A stretch of DNA of 64,000 nucleotides from Xanthomonas rydalmerensis (GCF_033170385.1 NZ_CP126170.1:3186001-3250000), one strand, 5' to 3'. Positions 33,714-42,402 are shown, counted from the stretch's first letter. Translations and numbers: made by a program. Notes: generated by a model from the sequence alone, not told the origin.

Positions 33714-34568
33714 ATGAACACACCGACACGCAGAACCGCAACGCTCGCACTGCTGCTCCTGGCTGCCCTGCCCGCCTTCGCACACGACGCCGCCGGCCCG
33801 CAGCCACCCATCGCGGTGCAGATGTACACGCTGCGCAACGCCGGCTCGCTCGACCAACAGTTGAAGATCGTCCATGACGCGGGCGTGGGCGCGGTGGAAA
33901 CGGTCGGTACGCAGAACGTCGGCGCGGTGGAACTCAAGCAGTTGCTGGACAAGTATTCGATCAAGGCGATCTCCTCGCACGTGCAACTGGCCGATCTGCG
34001 CAAGGATCTGGACGGCGCGGTGGCCTTCAACCGGTCGATCGGCAACACGACACTGGTGGTGCCTTACCTGGACCAGAAGGAGCGGCCCACCGATGCCGCA
34101 GGCTGGACCGCCTTGGGCAAGGAGCTGGGCCAGCTCGCGAAACGGGCGCGCGCCAAGGGCATGCGCTTGGCCTATCACAACCACGACTTCGAACTGGTCG
34201 ACTTCGATGGCAAGACCGGCCTGGAACTGCTGTTCGCCGCGGCCGGCCCCGATCTGCAGACCGAGCTGGACCTGGCCTGGGTCGCGCGCGCGGGCTACGA
34301 CCCGGCGACGATGCTTGGCAAGTTCAAGGGCCGCATGTTCGCGGTCCACGCCAAGGACAATGCACCGAAAGGCCAGGCCGAAGACGAAGGGGGCTTCGCC
34401 GCCGTCGGCCAGGGCGTGCTGGACTGGAGCGCGATCCTGCATGCCGCGGCGGCGAGCGGCGTGCAGTGGTACATCATCGAGCACGACCAACCGCGCGATC
34501 CGGCCACCGTCGTCAAGACCGGGGCGGCGTACCTGCGCGAACACCTGCCCGCCGCCACGCCGCGCTAG
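33714..34568 (+). CDS. Secreted TIM-barrel sugar isomerase/epimerase-like protein
   Basis: 284 residues with a Sec signal peptide (1-23, ending LPAFA|H), so it works in the periplasm. The AP_endonuc_2 fold is shown by QMYTLRNAGSLDQQLKIVHDAGVGAVE (in part: VQMYTLRNAG), AYHNHDFELVDFDGKTG, TELDLAWVARAGYDP, AVHAKDN and IIEHDQPRDP; the H, E, D and H metal ligands are present. An enzyme of this group can remove or add water at a 3-keto sugar. The ATG at 33714 follows GGGAGGACTTCCTG. It is the second TIM-barrel member of the cluster. Confidence 0.87.
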   Translation: MNTPTRRTATLALLLLAALPAFAHDAAGPQPPIAVQMYTLRNAGSLDQQLKIVHDAGVGAVETVGTQNVGAVELKQLLDKYSIKAISSHVQLADLRKDLDGAVAFNRSIGNTTLVVPYLDQKERPTDAAGWTALGKELGQLAKRARAKGMRLAYHNHDFELVDFDGKTGLELLFAAAGPDLQTELDLAWVARAGYDPATMLGKFKGRMFAVHAKDNAPKGQAEDEGGFAAVGQGVLDWSAILHAAAASGVQWYIIEHDQPRDPATVVKTGAAYLREHLPAATPR

Positions 34569-34586
34569 TCCACAAAGGAGGCCCGC

Positions 34587-34883
34587 TTGAAAACGATCCT
34601 GACGATGGCCGTGGTGCTGCTGGGGGCGACGTCTGCGCCCGCGGCATGGGCCAAGGACGACCCGATGGCCGGCGCGCAGCTCTACGCGACCCACTGCACG
34701 GCATGCCACGGCGCCAATCGCGCAGGCGTCCCGCCCACGTTCCCCGCACTGACCGACGTGGGCAAGCGCCTGCAGCCTGCGCAGATCAAGGAGAAGATCC
34801 GCAACGGCGGCGGCTTGATGCCCCCCTTTTCGCAGCTGTCCCAACAGGAAGTCGACGACCTCGCCAGCTTCCTGGCGCAATAG
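34587..34883 (+). CDS. Periplasmic c-type cytochrome
   Basis: 98 residues with a signal peptide (1-22) and a single heme site CTACH (C37, C40, H41); the distal ligand is probably M78 in GGGLMPPF. The start is TTG at 34587, supported by the strong AAAGGAGG at 34574-34581. It is the last gene of the plus-strand operon, 20 bases from the convergent DUF1080 gene. The likely role is to accept electrons from the GMC dehydrogenase at 36262-37947. Confidence 0.92.
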   Translation: MKTILTMAVVLLGATSAPAAWAKDDPMAGAQLYATHCTACHGANRAGVPPTFPALTDVGKRLQPAQIKEKIRNGGGLMPPFSQLSQQEVDDLASFLAQ

Positions 34884-34902
34884 GCGACCGGCGCCGACGG
34901 CG

Positions 34903-35646
34903 CTACAGCTCGCGCACCCAGATGTTGCGGTAGCTGACCTTGGAGTCGTGCTCTTGCAGGAGGAGCGGCGCGCATGCATGCGGCGCGTACGACGGCGCGC
35001 CGATGTACTCGGTCTTGCCCGACAGCACGGTGTCGTCCTGCACTAGGACGCCGTTGTGCAGGACGGTGATGCGGGCGGGCGACGTGAGTCCGCCGCCCTG
35101 CGAGAAGCGAGGCGCTTTCCAGATGATGTCGTACACCTGCCACTGGCCCGGCGCACGCGAGGCATTCACCAGCGGAATGGCCTGCTTGTAGATCGCACCG
35201 GCCTGGCCGTTGGCATAGGTGGGGTTGTTGTAGCTGTCGAGCACCTGCAACTCGTACCGTTCCTGCAGGAAGATGCCGCTGTTGCCCCGCTGCTGGCCTT
35301 CGAATCCGCGGGTCGCGGTGGGCGTGCGCCACTCGACGTGCAACTGAATGTCGCAGAAGCGCTGTTTGGTGCGGATGCCCTTGCTGCCCGGCACCACGGT
35401 CATCGCGCCGTCGGCGACGAGCCAGGGCGCGCGTCCGCCCTGCTCCGACTCCCAGGCCGACAGATCCTTGCCGTCGAACAGCACGATCGCATCGGAGGGC
35501 GCGCTGCCCGGGGGCGTGGCCACGACCGCGGGCACGGGCTTCCACACTTCGGTCTTGGCCGGATCGCGTGCGGGGTCACCGTCGGCCTGCGCGAACGCAG
35601 GCGCCGCGACCAGCAGGCAGGCCGCCATCAGCAAGGGTCTGGTCAT
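34903..35646 (-). CDS. DUF1080 (3-keto-disaccharide hydrolase-type) secreted protein
   Basis: 247 residues with a signal peptide (1-19). The DUF1080 lectin-like fold is marked by IVLFDGKDLSAWES, WLVADGAMTVVPGSKGI, FCDIQLHVEWRTP, GNSGIFLQERYELQVLDSY and the terminal YRNIWVREL. Members hydrolyse or cleave 3-keto-glucosides or stabilise their elimination products in the periplasm. The ATG at 35646 follows AGGAAACACG. It is the last gene of the minus-strand operon and shares the convergent 20-base gap with the cytochrome gene. Confidence 0.88.
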   Translation of the reverse strand: MTRPLLMAACLLVAAPAFAQADGDPARDPAKTEVWKPVPAVVATPPGSAPSDAIVLFDGKDLSAWESEQGGRAPWLVADGAMTVVPGSKGIRTKQRFCDIQLHVEWRTPTATRGFEGQQRGNSGIFLQERYELQVLDSYNNPTYANGQAGAIYKQAIPLVNASRAPGQWQVYDIIWKAPRFSQGGGLTSPARITVLHNGVLVQDDTVLSGKTEYIGAPSYAPHACAPLLLQEHDSKVSYRNIWVREL

Positions 35647-35689
35647 CGTGTTTCCAGGAAAGGAAGGAATGGCGAAGCGAGGCGTTCCA

Positions 35690-36262
35690 TCAGCTGGTTG
35701 CCCAGGCCGGTGTGCCGGGAACATAGGTCACCTCTTCGAAGCGGCCCGGTACGGCGACATAACGCAGCACTTCGGTCGCGCCGACCTTGGAGGTGAAGAA
35801 GCCGAAGATGGTCAGCTGCTTGAGCATCGTGAAGGGATGCGGCATCGCGTCCGCCGCTTCGGCGGTGCCGATGTCGGTCACGTCGACGACGTGTGTCCTG
35901 GCTTCCGCATCCAGGGCGCGCAGCAACTCGGTGCGGGCCTGTGGCGTGAGCGACACGAATCGACCGCCGGCACGTTTGTCGATCTCGGCCAGGCCGGCGC
36001 GGAACGTCGACTGTTGCCGGGGGGTGTAGCAGTCGGTGACGAATTTCGCCATGAACGCGCCGGCGCCGGCGTCCTTGGCCCCCGGCGTCTTGGTCCGCGG
36101 CAGGATGGTCTCGGCGATCTCGTCCAGCATGCCGATATCGACGGCGGAAAAAAGGGCCTTCGCCCCGGCGGCCGGCGCCTGTGCAGAGGCGAGCGCGGGC
36201 AGGCCGACCATGGCCGCGCCCGTGGCGGCGAAGATCATCTTCAGCAGTTCGCGACGTTCCAT
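35690..36262 (-). CDS. Gluconate 2-dehydrogenase subunit 3 family protein (GMC dehydrogenase small subunit)
   Basis: 190 residues. The N-terminus MERRELLKMIFAATGAAMVG (1-20) is a twin-arginine-like signal ending near ALASA. The rest matches the subunit 3 family (DIGMLDEIAETILPRTKTPGAKDAG in part: ILPRTKTPGA; FVTDCYTP; GFFTSKVGATEVLRYV). Such subunits carry their FAD-bearing partner through the Tat system. The ATG at 36262 overlaps the GMC gene stop by one base, so production is coupled. Confidence 0.9.
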   Translation of the reverse strand: MERRELLKMIFAATGAAMVGLPALASAQAPAAGAKALFSAVDIGMLDEIAETILPRTKTPGAKDAGAGAFMAKFVTDCYTPRQQSTFRAGLAEIDKRAGGRFVSLTPQARTELLRALDAEARTHVVDVTDIGTAEAADAMPHPFTMLKQLTIFGFFTSKVGATEVLRYVAVPGRFEEVTYVPGTPAWATS

Positions 36263-37947
36263 CACAGGTTCCCCGCTTTCAGTTCGCGCACGGCATGATC
36301 GGCGGCACGCGCGGTCAGCGCCATGTAGGTCAGCGAGGGATTCACGCAGGCGCTGGAGGTCATGCAGGCGCCGTCGGTCACGTAGACGTTCGGCGCGTCC
36401 CACACCTGGTTGTACTGGTTCAGCACGGAGTTCTTGCGGTCCCGGCCCATGCGCGCGGTGCCCATCTCGTGGATGCCCTTGCCCGGCGCGTAGTCGGCAT
36501 CGTGCATCTTCACCTCTTTGACGCCGGCCGCCTCCAGCATCTCGGCGGCATCGGCGGCCATGTCCTTGCGCATGGCCTTTTCGTTCTCGCGCATGGCGAC
36601 GTCCATCGCCAGCACCGGCAGCCCCCATTTATCCTTGCGCTGCGGGTCCAGGCGAATCGCGTTGTCGTGGTGCGGCAGCATTTCGCCGAAGCCGGTCATG
36701 CCGATGCGCCAATCGCCCGGCACGGTCAGCGCCTCCTTCAGGTCGGCGCCGATGTTCAGCTCGGCGATCTCGCGCGACCAGCCGGTGCGGCTAGCGCCGC
36801 CCTGGTAGCCGAAGCCGCGCAGGTAGCCGCGCTTGTCTCCGGCGACGTTGCGGAACCGGGGGATGTAGAAGCCGCAGGGACGACGGCCGAAGTAGTACTT
36901 GTCGTCATAGCCTTCGACCCGGCCGGAGGCGCCGGCGCCGAAATGATGGTCCATCACGTTGTGCCCGAGTTCGCCGGACGAGGACCCCAGGCCGCCGTCC
37001 CAGACGTCGGTGGCCGAGTTCATCAGCAGCCAGGTCGAATTGAAGGAGGACGCGTTGAGGAAGATGACATTGGCCGTGTACTGGTAGGTCTGTCCGCTCT
37101 CGGCGTCGATGATCTCCACGCCGCGCGCACGCTTGCGATCCTTGTCGTAAAGCACCTCCTTGACGATCGAGAATGGCCGCAAGGTCAGGTTGCCCGTCTT
37201 CATCGCCGCCGGCAGCGTTGCCGCCTGGGTCGAGAAATAGGCGCCGAAGGGACAGCCCAGGATGCACTTGTTGCGGTACTGGCAGTTGACCCGGCCCTGC
37301 TCGACCTTGGGCTGGGTGATGTTCGCGGTGCGCGAGTGGATCAGGTGCCTGGTGCCGCCAAAGGCCTTCTTGATCCGCGTGGCGACGTCCTTCTCGACGA
37401 TGTTCAACGGGATCGGCGGCAGGAACTCGCCGTCCGGCAACACGTCCAGTCCCTCGCGCGTGCCGGCGATGCCGGCGAACTTCTCCACGTGGTCGTACCA
37501 CGGCGCGATGTCGGCGTAACGGATCGGCCAATCGGTGGCGATGCCGTCCTTGAGGTTCGCCTCGAAATCCAGGTCCGACAGGCGATAGCTCTGCCGTCCC
37601 CACATCAGCGAGCGACCGCCCACGTGATAGCCGCGGAACCAGTCGAATCGCTTGATCTCGGTGTAGGGCGATTCCTGTTCGTTGGCCCACATGCCCTGCA
37701 GGTTCTCGACCAGGGCGTAGTCGCGCATCAGCACCGGATAAGCGGCCTTCATCGCCTGGGTCGGACGGTTGCGGTGCGGAAAATCCCACGCCTCCTTCAT
37801 CGCGTTGACGTAGTCCTTGACGTGCTCGATATTGCGGCCGCGTTCCAGCATCAGGACCTTGAGCCCCTTCTCGGTCAGCTCCTTCGCCGCCCAACCGCCA
37901 CTGATTCCCGAGCCGACGACGATGGCGTCGTAATGATTGTCTGCCAT
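36262..37947 (-). CDS. GMC-family FAD-dependent sugar dehydrogenase, large subunit
   Basis: 561 residues. FAD-binding Rossmann motif VVGSGISGGWAAKEL (10-24), a YHVGGRSLMWGRQSYR segment near 115, and the C-terminal HEMGTARMG with NVYVTDGACMTSSACVNP. The arrangement matches glucoside 3-dehydrogenase and gluconate/sorbitol dehydrogenase large subunits. It has no signal peptide and probably rides through the Tat pathway with the small subunit encoded just downstream. It would oxidise C3 of a sugar or glycoside and pass electrons to the cytochrome c at 34587. The cysteine cluster CQYRNKCILGCPFGAY near residue 230 is also found in this group. Confidence 0.92.
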   Translation of the reverse strand: MADNHYDAIVVGSGISGGWAAKELTEKGLKVLMLERGRNIEHVKDYVNAMKEAWDFPHRNRPTQAMKAAYPVLMRDYALVENLQGMWANEQESPYTEIKRFDWFRGYHVGGRSLMWGRQSYRLSDLDFEANLKDGIATDWPIRYADIAPWYDHVEKFAGIAGTREGLDVLPDGEFLPPIPLNIVEKDVATRIKKAFGGTRHLIHSRTANITQPKVEQGRVNCQYRNKCILGCPFGAYFSTQAATLPAAMKTGNLTLRPFSIVKEVLYDKDRKRARGVEIIDAESGQTYQYTANVIFLNASSFNSTWLLMNSATDVWDGGLGSSSGELGHNVMDHHFGAGASGRVEGYDDKYYFGRRPCGFYIPRFRNVAGDKRGYLRGFGYQGGASRTGWSREIAELNIGADLKEALTVPGDWRIGMTGFGEMLPHHDNAIRLDPQRKDKWGLPVLAMDVAMRENEKAMRKDMAADAAEMLEAAGVKEVKMHDADYAPGKGIHEMGTARMGRDRKNSVLNQYNQVWDAPNVYVTDGACMTSSACVNPSLTYMALTARAADHAVRELKAGNL

Positions 37948-37977
37948 GGGTTCTACTTCACCTGGGTGGATAGCGTT

Positions 37978-38874
37978 TCAGACGTCGCAGAGGCGGATCG
38001 CCTCGCGCAGCGAGCCGACGGGATCCGGCGTGGTAGGAATGAATTCCTGCGCCAGATAGCCATCGAAACCGGTATCGCGAATCGCGCGACAGATGGCGGG
38101 ATAGTGGAGCTCCTGAGCGTCCCCGATCTCGTGCCGGCCCGGTACGCCGGCGGTGTGGTAATGCTTGAAGCACGCGTGATGCTTGCCGATGGTGGCGATG
38201 ATGTCGCCCTCCATGATCTGCATGTGGTAGATGTCGTACAGCAGGCCGAAATGGTCCGAGCCGATCCGCCGGCACAGCTCGACGCCCCAGGCAGAGTGGT
38301 CGCACAGGTAGTCGGGATGATCGACCTTGGAGTTCAGCAGCTCCATCACCAGCACGACGCCGCGCTTCTCGGCATGGCCGAGGATGCGCTTGAGCCCGAC
38401 TTCGGCGTGGGCCATGCCGTCCTGCGGATCCATGCCATTGCGGTTGCCGGAAAAGCAGATGAGGTTGCGATAGCCGGCATCGGCCACCAGATCGATGTGC
38501 CGCGTATAGCGCTCGACCAGTTCGTCGTGGAACTGGCTGCCGGCAAAGCCTTTGTCCAGGCCGAGTTCCGCGCCGTTGCACATCGCGCTGTACACGGCAT
38601 GCGCCTTCAGCGTGGGCCAATCCGCCGGGCCCACCAGATCGATGGCGGCGAACCCCATGCCCTTCACCACCTGGCACAGCTGTGCGGTCGACAGCTGCGG
38701 AAACGTCCAGCGGGCGACGGACTGCTTCAGGTTGCCCTTGAGCGGCGTGGCAATGGCACGCGCCGGCAGCACGCCCGCCGCCCCAAGGCCAAGGCTCCCG
38801 GCGACCGCCATGCGCAGCGTGTCTCGCCGCGTGAACCCCGAAGCCGGCGCCGGTCCGTTCGAATGGATAGACAT
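37978..38874 (-). CDS. Tat-exported TIM-barrel isomerase-like protein (hydroxypyruvate isomerase family)
   Basis: 298 residues. The N-terminus carries a twin-arginine motif in FTRRDTLRMAVAGSLGLGAAG, so it is folded before export. The AP_endonuc_2 barrel has VVLVMELLNSKVDHPDY, GLLYDIYHMQIMEGD, HTAGVPGRHE and FDGYLAQEFIPTTPDP with the acidic and histidine metal ligands. It resembles hydroxypyruvate isomerases. It is the first gene of the minus-strand operon; the second operator lies 49 bases upstream of its start. This is the third TIM-barrel paralogue of the cluster. Confidence 0.87.
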   Translation of the reverse strand: MSIHSNGPAPASGFTRRDTLRMAVAGSLGLGAAGVLPARAIATPLKGNLKQSVARWTFPQLSTAQLCQVVKGMGFAAIDLVGPADWPTLKAHAVYSAMCNGAELGLDKGFAGSQFHDELVERYTRHIDLVADAGYRNLICFSGNRNGMDPQDGMAHAEVGLKRILGHAEKRGVVLVMELLNSKVDHPDYLCDHSAWGVELCRRIGSDHFGLLYDIYHMQIMEGDIIATIGKHHACFKHYHTAGVPGRHEIGDAQELHYPAICRAIRDTGFDGYLAQEFIPTTPDPVGSLREAIRLCDV

Positions 38875-38922
38875 CCACCTTCCGGCCTCCCAACCGGTGT
38901 CAAACGCTGATGAATCGCCGCG

Positions 38923-38938
38923 ATTCAATCGATTGCAC
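38923..38938. promoter_or_regulatory. Predicted LacI-type operator, right end of the regulon
   Basis: attcaatcgattgcac is identical to the left operator in 15 of 16 bases. It lies 49 bases upstream of the minus-strand operon's first gene. The two operators lie 8.7 kb apart at the outer ends of two convergent operons. Confidence 0.8.
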
Positions 38939-39473
38939 CATAGAGGAGTGAATCGCTGTTTTGCAAGACGCACTGCACGACGACCCATGCTGCAGGGCAC
39001 AACGCCTGTGGCGCCGATGGCCGCATCAACGTGATGGAATTCGCGCGGCGCGCTGAAGCTTCGGCTCGCCAGTCAGCCAATCGATCACATTGGCGCGCAT
39101 GGCAGTGCAACCGAAGACCTATGAATCGAGATCTTGCGCACCAACTTGCCCGATCACAAAGGTCGAAACGGGGTTTGCGATCGACACCGCAGCCTGCCGC
39201 AGCGAACAGATCGGCCTCATCGTCTTCGAACGCAATTCACGTCCGCACCGCCCGCCCGACGTCGGCATCGCGACGCCCCCCAGCCGACGCGATGTACGCG
39301 GCATTCCAGTACGAGCGCCCTTCGGCAGGCACGACTTCGGATTCGCGGGGCGCAAGGGCCGCATCGGTACGCGAGCTTTCGCGCACCCTGGTGCCCCTCG
39401 CCTATCGTGTACGTCCGCTACAGACAGAAGACAGATGTCATGCCGTCAGCAAGGGAAACACCCGCATAAAAGA
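38939..39473. other. 535-base region without a supported gene
   Basis: This lies between the outer operator and the ssb terminator. Its composition is less GC-rich than the surrounding genes. Several frames of 60-150 codons are open on both strands, but none has a ribosome site, a family motif or normal codon use. It may be a degraded gene; I could not identify it. Confidence 0.5.
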
Positions 39474-39505
39474 AAAACCCCGGTAAGCGCACTGGCTTAC
39501 CGGGG
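39474..39505 (-). terminator. Rho-independent terminator of ssb
   Basis: On the minus strand ccccggtaagc (39505-39495) pairs with gcttaccgggg (39488-39478) around a 6-base loop and is followed by ttttt. It starts 30 bases after the ssb stop. Confidence 0.92.
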
Positions 39506-39534
39506 TCCATTTGCATCGCAGGAACTACGAAAAA

Positions 39535-40059
39535 TCAGAACGGGATATCGTCGTCCGCGAAGTCGTCCATCGGCGCGGACTGCTGCGGGGCCGGCTGCTG
39601 CCGGCGCGGCGCGTAATCCTGCCCGCCACCACCGCCACCGCCGCCCATGCCGGAGCGCTCCTGGCGCGGCGGCGCCGAGCGCTGCGGACGGTCGCCACCG
39701 CCCATGCCGCCACCACCGCCCTCGCCGCGGCCGCCGAGCATCTGCATCTCGTCGGCGACGATGTCGGTGGAGTACTTCTCCACGCCGTCCTGGCCGGTGT
39801 ACTTGTCGTAGCGGATCGAGCCTTCGACGTAGACCGAACTGCCCTTGCGCAGGTACTCGCCGGCGATCTCACCGAGCTTTCCGAAAAACACCACGCGATG
39901 CCACTCGGTGCGTTCCTGCTGGTTGCCGTCCTTGTCCTTGCGCACGCTGGTGGTGGCCAGGCTGATCCGGGTGATGGCCATGCCGGCCTGGGTGTACTTG
40001 GTGTCGGGATCGTTGCCGAGGTTGCCGACGAGGATGACTTTGTTGATGCCGCGGGCCAT
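39535..40059 (-). CDS. ssb: Single-stranded DNA-binding protein
   Basis: 174 residues. The OB-fold domain (1-110) has GINKVILVGNLGNDPDTKYT and WHRVVFFGKLGEIAGEYL. A glycine-rich linker (about 115-155) leads to the acidic C-terminal tip MDDFADDDIPF, which recruits other replication and repair proteins. The start at 40059 is standard (MARGINKVIL). Terminated by the hairpin at 39474-39505. Confidence 0.97.
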   Translation of the reverse strand: MARGINKVILVGNLGNDPDTKYTQAGMAITRISLATTSVRKDKDGNQQERTEWHRVVFFGKLGEIAGEYLRKGSSVYVEGSIRYDKYTGQDGVEKYSTDIVADEMQMLGGRGEGGGGGMGGGDRPQRSAPPRQERSGMGGGGGGGGQDYAPRRQQPAPQQSAPMDDFADDDIPF

Positions 40060-40339
40060 GAGCTGCTTCCGTCTGGGGTCTCCGCGGCCGGGGGCACGCA
40101 GAGCGGTAAAGAAGATTTCGGGGAGCAATCCTAACATCGCCGGGATGGGCCGGCCTGCGCCAGGCGCCCGCGGGCATGCCGGAAAACGCCGCATTGGCCT
40201 GTCGGAATCCTGCCGGGGCGAGACCCGCAGGGCGCTCCGGACCCAGGCGTGGCAAGCCCTCCGGCCCGGGCCCCGCCCCACCGCGGGACGGATGTGGCCG
40301 CGCAGCCTATACTTTGCGCACGTTTCCAGTCCTGTCCGC

Positions 40340-41338
40340 ATGAGCATCGCCGAATCCCCCAGCACCGCCCTGGGCCTGCCCCAGATCCAGATGCTCGCCG
40401 CGCCGGACATGGCCGAGGTGGACGCCCTGATCCGCCGTCGCCTGGCCTCGGACGTCGTGCTGATCAACCAGATCGCCGACCACATCGTCTCCGCCGGCGG
40501 CAAGCGCCTGCGGCCGATGCTGGTGGTGCTGGCCGGCCGCGCCTGCGGCGCCGGCGGGCCGATGCAGCACCAGTTGGCGGCGATCATCGAATTCATCCAC
40601 ACCTCGACCCTGCTGCACGACGACGTGGTCGACGAGTCGGACCTGCGCCGCGGCCGCAGCACCGCCAACGCGCTGTGGGGCAACGCGCCCAGCGTACTGG
40701 TCGGCGACTTCCTGTATTCGCGCAGTTTCCAGCTGATGGTGGAGCTGGACAGCATGGCGGTGATGCGCCTGCTGGCCGACACCACCAACCGCATCGCCGA
40801 GGGCGAGGTGCTGCAGCTGCTGCACGTGCACAACCCGGACACCGACGAGGGCGCCTACCTGCGGGTGATCGAGCGCAAGACCGCGGTGCTGTTCGCCGCC
40901 GGCACCCGCCTGGGCGCGCTGGCCTCCGGCGCCAGCGAGGCGGTGCAGGCGCGCCTGTACGACTACGGCATGCAACTGGGCTATGCGTTCCAGATCGCCG
41001 ACGACGTGCTCGACTACACCGCCGATGCTGCCGACCTGGGCAAGAACCTGGGCGACGACCTCGCCGAGGGCAAGGCCACACTGCCGCTGATCCACGCCAT
41101 GGCGCACGCCGACGACGCCACCCGCGCACGCCTGCGCCAGATCGTCGAACAGGGCGATGCCAGCGCGATGCCGGAAGTGCTCGCCGCGATCGAGGCCAGC
41201 GGCGGCATCGACTACAGCCGCCGCCGTGCGGCCGACTACGCCGCCGCCGCCGAGCGCGCGCTGGACGGCCTGCCGGAGAACGAGGCCGTAGCCGCGCTGC
41301 GCGGACTGGCCCGCTACGCGGTCTCGCGGAAGCATTGA
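40340..41338 (+). CDS. ispB: Octaprenyl diphosphate synthase
   Basis: 332 residues, trans-type polyprenyl synthase that builds the ubiquinone side chain from isopentenyl diphosphate. The two aspartate-rich motifs are LLHDDVVDESD (first) and QIADDVLDYTAD (second), with GGKRLRPMLVVL near the start. The usual length and IspB-like N-terminus support octaprenyl chain length, which is inferred. The ATG at 40340 follows the 280-base divergent gap with ssb. A GC-rich hairpin follows the stop. Confidence 0.93.
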   Translation: MSIAESPSTALGLPQIQMLAAPDMAEVDALIRRRLASDVVLINQIADHIVSAGGKRLRPMLVVLAGRACGAGGPMQHQLAAIIEFIHTSTLLHDDVVDESDLRRGRSTANALWGNAPSVLVGDFLYSRSFQLMVELDSMAVMRLLADTTNRIAEGEVLQLLHVHNPDTDEGAYLRVIERKTAVLFAAGTRLGALASGASEAVQARLYDYGMQLGYAFQIADDVLDYTADAADLGKNLGDDLAEGKATLPLIHAMAHADDATRARLRQIVEQGDASAMPEVLAAIEASGGIDYSRRRAADYAAAAERALDGLPENEAVAALRGLARYAVSRKH

Positions 41339-41361
41339 TCCGGCGCGCTGTGCGCGCCGGA
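41339..41361 (+). terminator. GC-rich hairpin after ispB
   Basis: tccggcgcgc (41339-41348) pairs with gcgcgccgga (41352-41361) around a 3-base loop, immediately after the stop codon. Only a short T tract (tt) follows. GGGATTGGGGAGT-type repeats continue to 41391 and in inverted form near 41477-41492. Confidence 0.6.
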
Positions 41362-41519
41362 TTGGGATTGGGGAGTCGGGATTGGGGATTCGCAACGGCG
41401 GCTTGGCTGACGCCTGAAGCGCTGCGAGGCTCGCCACACCAACCGGTCAGTTAGGCGGCGCCGACGGACCGCTTTTGCCAATCCCCAATCCCGCCAAGCG
41501 CGCAGCGCGAGGCACCTCC

Positions 41520-42323
41520 CTAATCCCGCCCAAAGCGCTCCTCGAAGAAATCCTCGAGCATCCGGTAGGCGCGCTTGGCTGCGCGCGGGTTGTACTGGCA
41601 GCCCGGCGGGCTGTTGGCGTCGGCTTCGGCGAAGCAGTGCACGGCACCGCTGAAGTTGACGAACTGCCAGTCGGCGCCGGCGCGGTTCATCTCCTGCTCG
41701 AAGGCAACGATGTCGTCGCGGCTCACGCTCGTGTCGTCGGCGCCGTTGAGCACCAGCACCGGCGCCTTGGCACTGCCTTCAACCGCCGGGGCCGCGGTCG
41801 CCAGGCCACCGTGCAGACTCACGATGCCGGCCAGCGGCGCCCCCGCACGGACAAGTTCCAGCACCGTGGTCCCACCAAAGCAGAAGCCGACCGCGCCGAT
41901 CCGGGTCGGATCCAGCGGCGCCTTGCCGGCCTGCGCCTTCAGCGCCGCCACCGCCGCCAACGCCCGCGCGCGCAGCGTGGCCGGATCCTTCTTCAACGCG
42001 CCGGCGAACTGTCCGGCCTCGGTATCGTTGGCCGGTCGCTTGCCCTTGCCGTAGACGTCGGCCACCAGCACCACGTAGTCGTCGCCGGCCAGGTGCTTGG
42101 CCTTTTCCACCGCGGAGTCGTTCACACCGCGCCAGTTCGGCACCATCACCAGGCCGGGGCGCTTGTCGTGGTCGGCATCGTCGTAGACCAGCACGCCGCT
42201 GAAACTGTCCTTGCCGACCTGCCACTCCACCGGCTTGGCCTGCATCGCCGCCCAGGCCTGCAACGGCAGCGCCAAGGCCAGGCCGAGCAGACCGGTCCAC
42301 CGCATCATCGAACGTGTGCGCAT
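41520..42323 (-). CDS. Secreted dienelactone hydrolase family protein
   Basis: 267 residues with a signal peptide (1-26, ending LQAWA). It is an alpha/beta hydrolase with the dienelactone-hydrolase nucleophile motif GAVGFCFGG (cysteine in place of serine), the aspartate in NGADDTSVS and the histidine in GAVHCFAE. The reaction in vivo is unknown; export suggests action on envelope or environmental esters. The start at 42323 was chosen because GGGAGAAGGGCG precedes it; internal ATGs at 42308 and 42305 also exist. It is convergent to ispB. Confidence 0.88.
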   Translation of the reverse strand: MRTRSMMRWTGLLGLALALPLQAWAAMQAKPVEWQVGKDSFSGVLVYDDADHDKRPGLVMVPNWRGVNDSAVEKAKHLAGDDYVVLVADVYGKGKRPANDTEAGQFAGALKKDPATLRARALAAVAALKAQAGKAPLDPTRIGAVGFCFGGTTVLELVRAGAPLAGIVSLHGGLATAAPAVEGSAKAPVLVLNGADDTSVSRDDIVAFEQEMNRAGADWQFVNFSGAVHCFAEADANSPPGCQYNPRAAKRAYRMLEDFFEERFGRD

Positions 42324-42402
42324 CGCCCTTCTCCCGTGGGAACCAGCGCGGGAGTGTACGCAAGGCGCCGCCAGCGCGATGTGTGCGCCCACGCGACGCG
42401 GC

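Noticed and set aside
36181..38910. 909-codon plus-strand open frame across the GMC and isomerase genes
   Set aside because: It mirrors codon bias of the minus-strand genes, spans three genes and lacks any recognisable domain.
39134..39469. Possible small protein upstream of the ssb terminator
   Set aside because: There is no ribosome site, no family motif, and composition is unlike neighbouring genes; overlapping frames on both strands are equally open.
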